Below are positions 13,274-21,549 of a stretch of DNA of 23,447 nucleotides, in pieces. Under the pieces are notes generated by a model, which had not been told where the DNA came from, did no database searches, and saw only the letters and a program-made list of their open reading frames with translations. Origin of the DNA: a virus; IMG/VR virus record IMGVR_UViG_3300035230_000136, positions 1-23,447 of that record. One strand, 5' to 3'. A program made the translations under genes and the position numbers. Each line of letters starts with the position of its first letter. The first letter of the stretch is position 1.

Positions 13274-15204
13274 TAGAATCGCACCAGAAGTTTATTTGAT
13301 GTAAGTGCTGTACCGGCAAAAACAGCGTGTTCATCTTCACTAGACTGCAAAGACCCGTCACCCCTGACCCACATTTTTGTGCCGGGAACCAATCCGGTGC
13401 GCGTTGTTTCGATTGATCCTACAGTGAGGATTAATGCTGATTCACCATCAGCGTGATTATTGGCAGCAAATCCGACAAATGGCATATCCCCCAAGTTTGA
13501 CACGATCAAATCTGAACCGGGATCATAAATCATCACGCTGATTTCTCCCCCGTTTGAAAAGAACCAAATCGTTTTGTTCACATGAACAACTTCATGACCT
13601 GAATTACTTCTTGCAACCACTCCCGGTGAAAACGTGTGTGTGCTAGATGCGATGCCGATAGAGAATGTTTGAACTGCTACATGATTCTCAGACCCATGCA
13701 GGCGAAACGCTCTGACTGCCAATGTGCCGCTTTCTGCACCTGCCTGACCGTATGTAAAAGCCTGATGATAATTGGAATAAACCATATTAACGTCATTCGG
13801 CAATGGATAACTTCCCGGATTAGGATTAACAGCACTAATATTTAAATTGTCGGTCGCACTTCCAAATGTCGGTGGTTGACCCTCAACATCTTGCCTGATC
13901 GGTAGAAGACTCAACAATGCGCCACGCTCTATTTCGGCAGGGTATGTGCCGGAAACTGTTTGCCACCCGACATACGATTTTAATACCGAGCAACTGCTTT
14001 TCGCCCATGCACTCGTTACCTTCAATGTGTTCATGCGCTGCGTTGTCCACCAACCCCCATTGCTATGTTGAATTGTACTCCACACCCTTTGCCCTGATGT
14101 GTTCAGATAACCAAGACAATATGCACCATCAACATCAAAATAATAAACGTCTAGGGCAAATGACAGTGGTGACGCGAGCCAATCGACAACAGTGCCGCTC
14201 GGTGCATACGCATGACACCCGGAGCAGTTCAAGAATCCATCGGATGATGGGTTCACGTTATGTAGCGAACCCTCAACAACCAAATCAGTGCCGTCGAATG
14301 TATATATCCCTATCTTTCTCTGCCCACCGGCATCACGATAGATATAATCAACATCGTGAGGATCGAGCGGTGGAGTCAATCCAGACGCATATTGACTGAA
14401 ACCATTCAGCGAATCACCATAACTCCCAAAAGAGATAACGACCTTATCATTAACAGCGTCATAAAAAGCCGCACTCTCATAAAAAGTTGCGTGATACCCA
14501 TTATTGAAAGTTTGAGATACCCCCCATGAGACACCACCAGAGACCAACGTGCCGACAATAAACTGCGCCCCATTTTCATGGTCATACCAGACCAAAAGTT
14601 TATCCCCGGCAATGCATGCGGAAATGTGACCATAGTTTTCAAAGTTCACCCCCCACAAAAATCCAGAAGCCACAAACTCGCTGTCGTGATCCACTTGAAA
14701 ATCATCAGCAGTTGGCACGGTGTGACCAATCAGACAGCGCACAGATGTTGGCACTGTCGCATCTTTCACTCTTTCATCCAAACTACTGCCAAAGGTATAC
14801 AGCACAACTGATTGATTCCGATCTGCATCATATAGAGAGGTGTGTATTTTGGTTTCACTACCGGTAGGATTCGTCCCATTTAGTGGGATGCTCTGAATAT
14901 TGGTGAACTGCATAGCGGCGCTAAGTGTCGTTGTTCCAACAGAAGTGACCGTGCCGTCAGTATTCAATAATACCGGCTCGCCTGCTACCAAAGAACCAGA
15001 TGCAATCAACTCGACAGCACCTCCTGCACCAACTCCGCCGCCTGCGGAAGCCCCTCCGGCAGTGGTTGTTCCTGCTGATGCAAGTCCATCAACAAAATTC
15101 GCTCTGGTGATTTTCTTGACCGTTCCGGCATCTTCCACCAGAACTTCCATCGCATTATTTGCGACAAGAATTGCCGGTAAGTCGGTTAATTTAGTCTGTG
15201 CCAT
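13273..15204 (-). CDS. Tail appendage protein with docking N-terminus, 643 aa
   Basis: ATG at 15204 is preferred because AGGAGC stands directly upstream and the product then starts MAQTKLTDLPAILVANNAME, matching the docking module of the gene at 12491. A Gly/Ala-rich hinge (about 45-65) follows, then about 500 residues of beta repeats with Trp/Gly/Asp-rich blades (DKLLVWYDHENGAQFIVGTL, NDKVVISFGSYGDS, KTIWFFSNGGEISVMIYDPG), suggesting a beta-propeller or similar receptor-binding structure. A CSGCHAYAPSG segment holds two close cysteines. The C-terminus (MWVRGDGSLQSSEDEHAVFA, GTALTSNKLLVRF) resembles intramolecular tip segments. Receptor binding or glycan contact is inferred. Confidence 0.65.
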   Translation of the reverse strand: MAQTKLTDLPAILVANNAMEVLVEDAGTVKKITRANFVDGLASAGTTTAGGASAGGGVGAGGAVELIASGSLVAGEPVLLNTDGTVTSVGTTTLSAAMQFTNIQSIPLNGTNPTGSETKIHTSLYDADRNQSVVLYTFGSSLDERVKDATVPTSVRCLIGHTVPTADDFQVDHDSEFVASGFLWGVNFENYGHISACIAGDKLLVWYDHENGAQFIVGTLVSGGVSWGVSQTFNNGYHATFYESAAFYDAVNDKVVISFGSYGDSLNGFSQYASGLTPPLDPHDVDYIYRDAGGQRKIGIYTFDGTDLVVEGSLHNVNPSSDGFLNCSGCHAYAPSGTVVDWLASPLSFALDVYYFDVDGAYCLGYLNTSGQRVWSTIQHSNGGWWTTQRMNTLKVTSAWAKSSCSVLKSYVGWQTVSGTYPAEIERGALLSLLPIRQDVEGQPPTFGSATDNLNISAVNPNPGSYPLPNDVNMVYSNYHQAFTYGQAGAESGTLAVRAFRLHGSENHVAVQTFSIGIASSTHTFSPGVVARSNSGHEVVHVNKTIWFFSNGGEISVMIYDPGSDLIVSNLGDMPFVGFAANNHADGESALILTVGSIETTRTGLVPGTKMWVRGDGSLQSSEDEHAVFAGTALTSNKLLVRF

Positions 15205-15502
15205 CGCTTGCTCCTGTGATGTTTGCAACGAGCAACTGGCTGTTTAGTGCCATACTCTTGTTATTCGATTCCACCATCTCGTCACGAAATGACGAAATCG
15301 CTTGTGTTTGTCCTCTATTTGTTTGACTCATTTCAATCTGCAATACGGGCATCCATGCAATGGCGCACCTGTATTCATCTAATTCCTCGTTAGACTGAGG
15401 GTTCTTGCCGACCACCTTGGTGTACCAGTGGCATTGATGGATTTGCCCATCTTTAATTTCTTCGCACTGGCTCCCAAGTGGGCATGTCATAACCCTTTCC
15501 AT
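15191..15502 (-). CDS. Conserved phage structural-region protein with cysteines, 103 aa
   Basis: The first part has the pattern MTCPLGSQCEEIKDGQIHQC, HWYTKVVGKNPQ, EYRCAIAWMPVLQIEM, with four cysteines (about residues 7, 13, 24 and 46), followed by QTNRGQTQAISSFRDEMVES. I know this family from marine phages next to fibre genes, where it is uncharacterised. The cysteines may bind a metal or form disulfides. TAATG junction before it, and a 14-base overlap with the next gene. Confidence 0.65.
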   Translation of the reverse strand: MERVMTCPLGSQCEEIKDGQIHQCHWYTKVVGKNPQSNEELDEYRCAIAWMPVLQIEMSQTNRGQTQAISSFRDEMVESNNKSMALNSQLLVANITGASDGTD

Positions 15503-16005
15503 TACGTTTTCACACCAACCACCACATCTGTGTATTTTGGGCTAGAAGTAGGAGTCGCAGAACCCGTTGAATGACTCGATGCTCCTGTGGAGTAAGAAAC
15601 TGTTGCTGCGACTGAATGAACGTGACCCTCCAACCATGACCCAAATGCAACTGTGCCCCCAACACCTCCACCAGTGCCAGTGACAACTCGCAATGCAGTA
15701 TCGGAGTGGCTTGTCTCATCCTCCAACACCCATCCTGTCGGTGGTGACGCTTGGTTAAAAATCATTCTTGTTCCAGACGGGAATGACGAAGTGGCGTTGG
15801 CTTGTAAAATCGGATGCCATGCATCATTCATGTAGATGTTGATCGTTGTTTGCGTGGTATCAAGCCACAACATCCAACCCACAGGGTTCGTAGGTGCTGT
15901 TGCCCCAGAATTAAGTGTTGCAAGTGACATTAGAGCATCATTAATATCTGCTCGAACCGATGATCCAGTGCCGTTGTCGATGATAAAATCAGTTGTTTGT
16001 GCCAT
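15502..16005 (-). CDS. Collar/fibre-like structural protein, 167 aa
   Basis: The middle part (FPSGTRMIFNQASPPTGWVL, EDETSHSDTALRVVTGTGGG) is the tail-collar fibre pattern (GT.M.F.QA.AP.GW....), followed by GGTVAFGSWLEGHVHS with a conserved His pair and a Ser/Thr-rich end. The N-terminal region (NPVGWMLWLDTTQTTINIYM, NDAWHPIL) is typical of marine phage fibre proteins that describe a one-line beta strand module. It probably forms part of a short fibre or tip. Ribosome site AGGA before ATG. Confidence 0.7.
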   Translation of the reverse strand: MAQTTDFIIDNGTGSSVRADINDALMSLATLNSGATAPTNPVGWMLWLDTTQTTINIYMNDAWHPILQANATSSFPSGTRMIFNQASPPTGWVLEDETSHSDTALRVVTGTGGGVGGTVAFGSWLEGHVHSVAATVSYSTGASSHSTGSATPTSSPKYTDVVVGVKT

Positions 16006-16007
16006 CG

Positions 16008-17186
16008 CTAAAATCCTGTAGCTTGATAGTTAAAAGTTGTTGTAATCGGTGCATCGTTCACATCGACAAATGTAACAGTAAACCCAGACAACGTGATATT
16101 TGATATTTCAAAACTCCCCACCAAATCATGAGCGGAAATTCCTAGAAATGGTGGTCGCCGAAATGGCTTATCAAATGTAACAGTGTGAATACCTGTCGCA
16201 TCAGTTTCGATGCCAAAACCACGCGCAGTTCTATCAGGTACATTAGCAGTAACGCCTAGCTTGCTGACTCGCACATTAGTGTTCTGCATGGGAGATGTCA
16301 GCACTAAGCGAAAATCAAATGCCAGACCGGTCATTTCTACACCATCCACAAGCGTCTGCCAGTCACCAGTTTCACTAATATCGTTACGAGTGCGAACTTG
16401 AATTTCTTTTGTCACACTGCCACCGGCAAGCGAGTCGAACTCTGTCCATGAATCCATGAATGGAACTCTCGCATCAACCAAATCCTCAAGTGACAAGTCC
16501 TCACTGTCTAAGATGCTCTTGAACGTGACCGACCCGATTTCTGCGAGTGTCAATCCGCTTGCGAAATTATAAATTCCTTGTTCTGGAACAGTGTAACTAT
16601 TCGTCACCAGAATATCATCACCGGTATTTGTGATGAGGGTATCACCATTATTCAACTCAATGAGAAATGGTTCAGGCATCAATTGAAGCACATCATCGAC
16701 AACTTCTGTCTGCCAGTGCGACCCGGCAAACTCAACGTGCTGAATGAACTCTTGCAATTCGTTCAGTTGCTTTTCTTCTATTGTTGAAACTGCCGCAACA
16801 TGGTTCGGCGATTCCATGCCTTGCCGAACCGCTTTCATCATATATGTGCCGATTTTATGTGGCGTTGTCGTTGTAACTGCCGCGTAAGAAAGCGTTTTGA
16901 TCTGTGTGCCATCCGACCACTTTGCATCATCCAGAACTGAGGTGTGCCGCAGTTCCAAACTTGCCTTTGTGTCGGTGATTCTATTCCATTCAAGATTTGC
17001 AACAGAGTCCGTCACAGTAACATTGAGATACTGCAAATCAATTGGCGCATCTTGATGCCCATCGAACGTAATATCACCGTAGTGCCAAGCGCTCGGAACT
17101 CCCGTTACGTTCACGGTACGAACTCGCAACTCAAAAACTGTGGGTTCGTCCACGACATTATTAATATATTTGGTGTAACTGGTCAT
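16008..17186 (-). CDS. Tail tip J-like protein, C-terminal half as a separate gene, 392 aa
   Basis: The start (TKYINNVVDEPTVFELRVRT, VNVTGVPSAW) is the second half of a fibronectin III domain whose first half ends the gene at 17183. A second FN3-like domain (about 50-130), a helical segment (TIEEKQLNELQEFIQHVEFA), and beta-rich terminal domains follow, the last (FRRPPFLGISAHDLVGSFEI, ... TFNYQATGF) typical of the end of J-like proteins. It overlaps the previous gene by four bases (ATGA), with AAGG about 11 nt before ATG. It should assemble with the N-terminal half to form the receptor-binding tip. Confidence 0.75.
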   Translation of the reverse strand: MTSYTKYINNVVDEPTVFELRVRTVNVTGVPSAWHYGDITFDGHQDAPIDLQYLNVTVTDSVANLEWNRITDTKASLELRHTSVLDDAKWSDGTQIKTLSYAAVTTTTPHKIGTYMMKAVRQGMESPNHVAAVSTIEEKQLNELQEFIQHVEFAGSHWQTEVVDDVLQLMPEPFLIELNNGDTLITNTGDDILVTNSYTVPEQGIYNFASGLTLAEIGSVTFKSILDSEDLSLEDLVDARVPFMDSWTEFDSLAGGSVTKEIQVRTRNDISETGDWQTLVDGVEMTGLAFDFRLVLTSPMQNTNVRVSKLGVTANVPDRTARGFGIETDATGIHTVTFDKPFRRPPFLGISAHDLVGSFEISNITLSGFTVTFVDVNDAPITTTFNYQATGF

Positions 17187-19378
17187 GACGAAGCAACCTT
17201 GTCGGTGTTTGACTCAATCTCGTCAAGTCGAATCCACTCTCCGGTGCTACGACTCCGATATTCAAATTCAGCGTAATCAGCAAACGGCTCGTTGGTTTCC
17301 CAAGTCACTGTCGCTTTTGTGACAAGCGTGTCGTCAGGGGCAATATTATCCAGAGATTGTGGAGCGTATGTGATTTCCTCGTTGCTAACCATGTCAGTTG
17401 GTGGCAAACAAGTATCGTGCTTTGGTAGGTTCGTGTCTGACTTGGATTCGGTATGTAAATTCAGTTCAGAGACATCATACACCGATTCCTCATACTCTCG
17501 ACAGCCGATTAAGATTTCATCATTCGGTTGCAATGACATTTTTAATATCCGAAACGGTTTAGCATCCCATCCCGGTGTTGGATGTGTGATGTTTATCACA
17601 TCGCCAACTTCGACCACCATACCAATAATGGTTGCTGTAAATTCCGCATAAATTTGTTGTCGTGACTGCTTGAGATTAGCAAGGGCAATCTGTTGTGCTG
17701 TTGCCGCATCACTTGTAAATGGCAGTTTCAAATCGGCTTGCAGAACTAAATTATTATCAGCATCTTTTCGCAACTCCTTGCTCTCGACAACAATCTGATC
17801 GTCCTGCCAAGTTTCGGCTTGGTTGAAAAATCTTGCTCTGACAGAATTGAATGTATTCGATTTATCGCCCAGAGAAATATTCCATGAACCGGTAATGTTA
17901 TCCGATGACGCTGTGCCAGTAACAGACGTTGGTTTGTCGATGACGAGTCGATATTTGCCACCAGAAAAGACCATAATCCCACGGCAACTGGTAAGCAAGT
18001 CACCCAGAATGCTCATCGCTTTTTTATCTACATCTACCACGCCGTTGCAGGTATATCGTTTAGCCGCTAGGTCTTGTCCTTGAAACAATATATCAAGACT
18101 AGCACCTCTATCACCGCTCATAGCCAAGTCTGGATTGGTGACCACTTTGATGCTCGTCAACGCGATAGGGTCATTCAGCGTAATAGTAACCGTTGCGCCC
18201 CTGTGACTTCGATTCCCTAACCAATAGCTATCTGATGCGGATATTTCTCCACCGGGCAATCCGTGTGATGTTGCCAACAATGTCGGGTCAAGAATATTAC
18301 CGACAGCAAATCTATCGTCAAGGGTTTCAGATGCTTCAATCGTTACGCCGTTGCTGTAACTTGCCTTAGTTGATGACTGATCTATTCTGTCACCCACATC
18401 AAACTCAACACCATCAACCAATAAACGCAATGCCCCGAATGCAGGATGTGTCTCTGTAGCGTTAACCGTGATGATGATTTTTTTCACACCGCTAAATGTT
18501 GCCGGAACATCGCTCGTCACCGTGTATTCTTCTTGAGTCGCAACGCCTGTCTGATATGGCACTGACAGTGTTGCTATGTCCTGCATCTCGGCATCGCTTG
18601 TACCTTTAGTGACCAATTCATCACAATAATCTGCCGCAACGATAATCGCCGCATCATCTATGTGAACTTCGTCAATGCCACGACCATAAACGTCATTAGT
18701 CAGATAATCTCTAATGCAAAGCGCCGGATTATCGCTCCACGCAATAACGTCAGTTCTTGGGTCTTTGACTTTCACACCTTTCACATCGAACGTGAATGTT
18801 GGGATGCCGGAATACCAAACCTTTGTGTCATGATATAAGCGAACGTAGATATATGCCACTCCACTCAATTTGTGGTTTGCAGTCCACTGATCCGGTAATC
18901 GCTCAATCAGTTTTTCATCGGCAACCTGATCCCATGCGCCAAGATGTTCGTTGAATTCGACAACCGGAACACCTCCATGAGTCACTTCAAATCTGTCGTT
19001 TATCACTCCATCAACTTCATACTGAACATCATTGATCCAAATCTTGTCAAACGATTCAATTTCACCCTCTGCAATCGCCAGAACCATGTGTAGTTCTCTA
19101 TGTTTCTTGGCACTTGACCCCACGAATACCCTAGTTGCTCCAACCCTACGCTCACCATAAATCACTTTTATTGGAGCAAGCGCAGACGCTTTGTTTGCAA
19201 GCATACCTTGACCGTCCATGCTCGGAACATCTTCACCGGTGAGTGCTTGCATGATGGTGCCAATTGCCATCGAGATTCCGATGTTTATCACTGCCGCCGC
19301 AAACGCAATCGTTCCGGCACTAAGCCCTGTGACTCCGACTGCCGCGAAAAGCGCTGTTACTCCTGCCGCGCCTGCCAT
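17183..19378 (-). CDS. Tail tip (J-like host specificity) protein, N-terminal half, 731 aa
   Basis: After a hydrophobic start (residues 1-45, ALFAAVGVTGLSAGTIAFAA) comes the J-family core: KVIYGERRVGATRVFVGSSA, HMVLAIAEGEIESFDKIWIN, FTFDVKGVKVKDPRTDVIAW and SDNPALCIRDYLTNDVYGRG. The central part (about 450-640) matches the phage tail-protein 3 region (DLLTSCRGIMVFSGGKYRLV; GMVVEVGDVINITHPTPGWD). It ends within an FN3 domain (TKATVTWETNEPFADYAEFE, YRSRSTGEWIRL). This protein closes the distal tail tip and contacts the host receptor with the next gene product. The TAATG junction couples it to the DUF5131-like gene before it. Confidence 0.85.
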   Translation of the reverse strand: MAGAAGVTALFAAVGVTGLSAGTIAFAAAVINIGISMAIGTIMQALTGEDVPSMDGQGMLANKASALAPIKVIYGERRVGATRVFVGSSAKKHRELHMVLAIAEGEIESFDKIWINDVQYEVDGVINDRFEVTHGGVPVVEFNEHLGAWDQVADEKLIERLPDQWTANHKLSGVAYIYVRLYHDTKVWYSGIPTFTFDVKGVKVKDPRTDVIAWSDNPALCIRDYLTNDVYGRGIDEVHIDDAAIIVAADYCDELVTKGTSDAEMQDIATLSVPYQTGVATQEEYTVTSDVPATFSGVKKIIITVNATETHPAFGALRLLVDGVEFDVGDRIDQSSTKASYSNGVTIEASETLDDRFAVGNILDPTLLATSHGLPGGEISASDSYWLGNRSHRGATVTITLNDPIALTSIKVVTNPDLAMSGDRGASLDILFQGQDLAAKRYTCNGVVDVDKKAMSILGDLLTSCRGIMVFSGGKYRLVIDKPTSVTGTASSDNITGSWNISLGDKSNTFNSVRARFFNQAETWQDDQIVVESKELRKDADNNLVLQADLKLPFTSDAATAQQIALANLKQSRQQIYAEFTATIIGMVVEVGDVINITHPTPGWDAKPFRILKMSLQPNDEILIGCREYEESVYDVSELNLHTESKSDTNLPKHDTCLPPTDMVSNEEITYAPQSLDNIAPDDTLVTKATVTWETNEPFADYAEFEYRSRSTGEWIRLDEIESNTDKVASS

Positions 19379-19992
19379 TAATTAGCGCCCCACAAATGGC
19401 TATGATTAATCGTAAACGCAACGTCTTGTGAACGACATTTATCGGCTAGATTCTCCGCCCACTCTTGTTTGAATGGTCGGCGTAATCCCCACGCTTCTTT
19501 TGATGCGGCAACGTGATTGATGCCGCTCAAGTCAACGTCACCAAACTCGCCCAACAATGGCACTGCCGAAACAAATCTCTGTTGAGCAGGAATCTTTTGT
19601 AAAAAACCAATCCGCCAATCGCATTCCCCCGATTCAGCAACAACACCCATCGCAATATTATCTGACCACTCAAATTGATCCGCCATGACTACCGCTCTCT
19701 CGATGCGTTTAGTCAATATTTCGTATCCGTGTTGCGGCGTGTCGTTCATGACTTTGAAAACACTCTTGATATAATCTAGCGGCACTGACTCATGAAATAA
19801 ATCACTGCCAAATGCAACCGAAAATACTTTAGGGGCAGAAATGGTTGTCGGTATAGCTAACTGGTCTGGGCAAAGTTGAACCGAGTAATCTTCGCCGGTT
19901 CTCACAGAGTGCAAATAAGATGGGCAAGAATCGCATCCACCCGAAATTCTTTCGCATCCCTTGGTGACTTGCCACGTTATCCAGTTTTCCAA
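19378..19992 (-). CDS. DUF5131 (Gp37/Gp68-like) protein with Cys motif, 204 aa
   Basis: The start, WITWQVTKGCERISGGCDSC, has C13-x6-C20-x2-C23, the Gp37/Gp68 (DUF5131) signature, followed by matching blocks: VFSVAFGSDLFHESVP, YEILTKRIERA, NIAMGVVAESGECDWRIGFL, IPAQQRFVSAVPLLGEFG, and a late AFTINHSHLWG. The fold is thought to be a TIM-barrel relative; the Cys cluster may bind Fe-S or zinc, but the usual aromatic residue after the third Cys is Pro here. Length is at the short end of the family. Function unknown. Oddly, it lies within the tail tip operon and overlaps both neighbours. Confidence 0.75.
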   Translation of the reverse strand: MENWITWQVTKGCERISGGCDSCPSYLHSVRTGEDYSVQLCPDQLAIPTTISAPKVFSVAFGSDLFHESVPLDYIKSVFKVMNDTPQHGYEILTKRIERAVVMADQFEWSDNIAMGVVAESGECDWRIGFLQKIPAQQRFVSAVPLLGEFGDVDLSGINHVAASKEAWGLRRPFKQEWAENLADKCRSQDVAFTINHSHLWGAN

Positions 19993-20417
19993 AACCTGAC
20001 CCCCACCGACTTGTCGAAAGCGTGTAGTTTTCCACGACCTGCAATCAATATTTTATTGTCTTGATTAATGACCCCCATTGTCAACGTGCCATCATTCAAA
20101 TGTGTCGCAACCTCGCATAACGCAATGTCACCATGCCGGGCAGTTGGTCTTGGAATCTCAGTCATATTATATAGTGTCGCAAGCTGCTCCATGACGCTTT
20201 CAATGCCACCTCCTGCATAATCTTTCAGCAACGAATACGCCTTGTTGCTGTCCGAGTATTTGCCCCGAAACCATGCGGCAATATCAACGCCAGACATTGC
20301 TAAAACGGCATCACCAACAAACAGACAACAATCGTGTTGCCCCCATGTGAAATCTGAGCCATGACGTTCGATCAGCAACCCATTCAGTTTAGCTTCCCAA
20401 CCGGCAACGCGGATCAT
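19977..20417 (-). CDS. DUF6950 tail protein, NlpC/P60-like, 146 aa
   Basis: ATG at 20417 overlaps the preceding stop (ATGA) with GTGGGG just upstream, so it is preferred over the in-frame codon four residues earlier. The motif FTWGQHDCCLFVGDAVLAMS (23-42) has the Asp-Cys pair of NlpC/P60-like domains, with RHGDIAL (about residue 95) as the matching His-Gly-Asp segment. Located between the DUF2163-type gene and the J gene, it corresponds to the NlpC/P60 gene of lambda- and GTA-type tails, which may act on cell-wall peptide during entry. Confidence 0.8.
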   Translation of the reverse strand: MIRVAGWEAKLNGLLIERHGSDFTWGQHDCCLFVGDAVLAMSGVDIAAWFRGKYSDSNKAYSLLKDYAGGGIESVMEQLATLYNMTEIPRPTARHGDIALCEVATHLNDGTLTMGVINQDNKILIAGRGKLHAFDKSVGVRFWKTG

Positions 20418-20983
20418 TTTATGCCCCACTTAATATCACTTAAAACGGCATCAGAGTATTGAAAGCCTTTATCAGTTGAGTCCCACCGACTCACTTGTTC
20501 ATTGTGGCTTGTGTGCCGCCCACCTCTACGTTCAAAGTCGACCCAATGGCTTGCCGCTTCAATTGAAATTACACACGTTCCCGATTCGGGGTCTTCTGAA
20601 ATAGCAGGCTTATTTATTCGCCCAGAAAACATAAGTACCGGGTCAGCGATTGGGGTCATTGCCGAGTTTAAAAAACATTTGTATAAATCCATTTGTCGAT
20701 CTAGGTAATGCTTTGAAAGCAACATCGCCATGACCGATTGATCCACCCCCGAAAGTTGTGCTGTCATCGAGGATGTTATTAGTTCTGCTGTTTCTTCAAT
20801 GTCGGAGAATCCTAAAAACGACCCGAATCCGATGTAAACTCCGGCATCAGTCGTTAAATCCCGATTGAAATCCGTCATCCTGACAACACCCTCATCCCAA
20901 TGCAATTCAAGCAAGTGAACAACGATGCACTGATCTGCTGACATTTCGTCAATTGCATCTTGCGTTGCCCCTCGATAAGCCAT
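20414..20983 (-). CDS. DUF2163-type tail protein, 189 aa
   Basis: Recognised by VRMTDFNRDLTTDAGVYIGF, GSFLGFSDIEETAELITSSM, TAQLSGVDQSVMAML and the late FERRGGRHTSHNEQVSRW with DKGFQYS. This is the N-terminal domain of the DUF2163 family, a hub or minor tail protein (equivalent to lambda L and GTA orf13). It joins the distal tail to the tip protein. Gene order tape measure, small minor tail protein, DUF2163, NlpC-like, J supports the call. TAATG junction with the gene before it, ATGA with the gene after. Confidence 0.8.
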   Translation of the reverse strand: MAYRGATQDAIDEMSADQCIVVHLLELHWDEGVVRMTDFNRDLTTDAGVYIGFGSFLGFSDIEETAELITSSMTAQLSGVDQSVMAMLLSKHYLDRQMDLYKCFLNSAMTPIADPVLMFSGRINKPAISEDPESGTCVISIEAASHWVDFERRGGRHTSHNEQVSRWDSTDKGFQYSDAVLSDIKWGIK

Positions 20984-21549
20984 TAGTTGATTACCTCAAC
21001 GAGCGACAACTGGAAAGAATGAAAAGAATGAACATCAATGGATGTATCTTGTTGGTCACTCGCAAGCGCAACCGTAAACTCAACCGATTCACAGACGATG
21101 CTTTCGCCAGACTCAATATCCGCGTGAAGTGGTGGCTCGATGTGAACGCTAGTGCTATTCGGAACATTTGTGACCATGTAGCATTTGTTGTGACCACTGA
21201 ATTTAATAAAGTCACCGGCAGCCAGCGATTGTGAACTTGTGCCAATTGAATATGCCCCTGCGTTTTGACTGATGAGCGCAGTGACAGATGCGTTTGTGCC
21301 GGTTGCGCTGTTGCCATAGCTACCCGGCACGAAAGTGAATGTTTCATACTGTCCTTTCCGAGCGACAATGAATGCCCACAGTGGGGCGAACTCAAGTCTG
21401 CTCATTGGCGGATATTCAGCTTCAATCATCCACCGATGCCCACCACGTTGTCTGACTTGCCGCTTGCCAGAATGTGTTTCTGATATGAGTGTTGGCGTGT
21501 GTGATTTGATCGTCAGTCCTTTGAACTTTGGATTTACGGGTAACTGCAT
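20983..21549 (-). CDS. Minor tail protein (lambda M / distal tail analogue), 188 aa
   Basis: The start MQLPVNPKFKGLTIKSHTPT, followed by SGKRQVRQRGGHRWMIEAEY, PPMSRLEFAPLWAFIVARKG and YETFTFVPGSYG, is a pattern seen in marine siphophages directly after the tape measure gene. The middle (about 90-150) is a beta insert of the kind SLAAGDFIKFSGHNKCYMVT. By position it corresponds to DUF2460/gpM-type distal tail proteins. Start and stop junctions are TAATG type with both neighbours. Confidence 0.7.
   Translation of the reverse strand: MQLPVNPKFKGLTIKSHTPTLISETHSGKRQVRQRGGHRWMIEAEYPPMSRLEFAPLWAFIVARKGQYETFTFVPGSYGNSATGTNASVTALISQNAGAYSIGTSSQSLAAGDFIKFSGHNKCYMVTNVPNSTSVHIEPPLHADIESGESIVCESVEFTVALASDQQDTSIDVHSFHSFQLSLVEVIN

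Noticed and set aside
13917-14399. 160-codon open frame on the plus strand
   Set aside because: It is antisense to the 643-aa appendage gene; the product is low-quality sequence rich in His/Cys/Met with no domain pattern.
8239-15204. Diversity-generating retroelement acting on a fibre gene
   Set aside because: No reverse transcriptase gene, template repeat or matching variable repeat was seen in the window.
17180-17200. Programmed -1 frameshift joining the two tip genes
   Set aside because: No X-XXY-YYZ slippery heptamer at the overlap, and a usable ATGA restart is present; kept only as an alternative within the split-gene finding.
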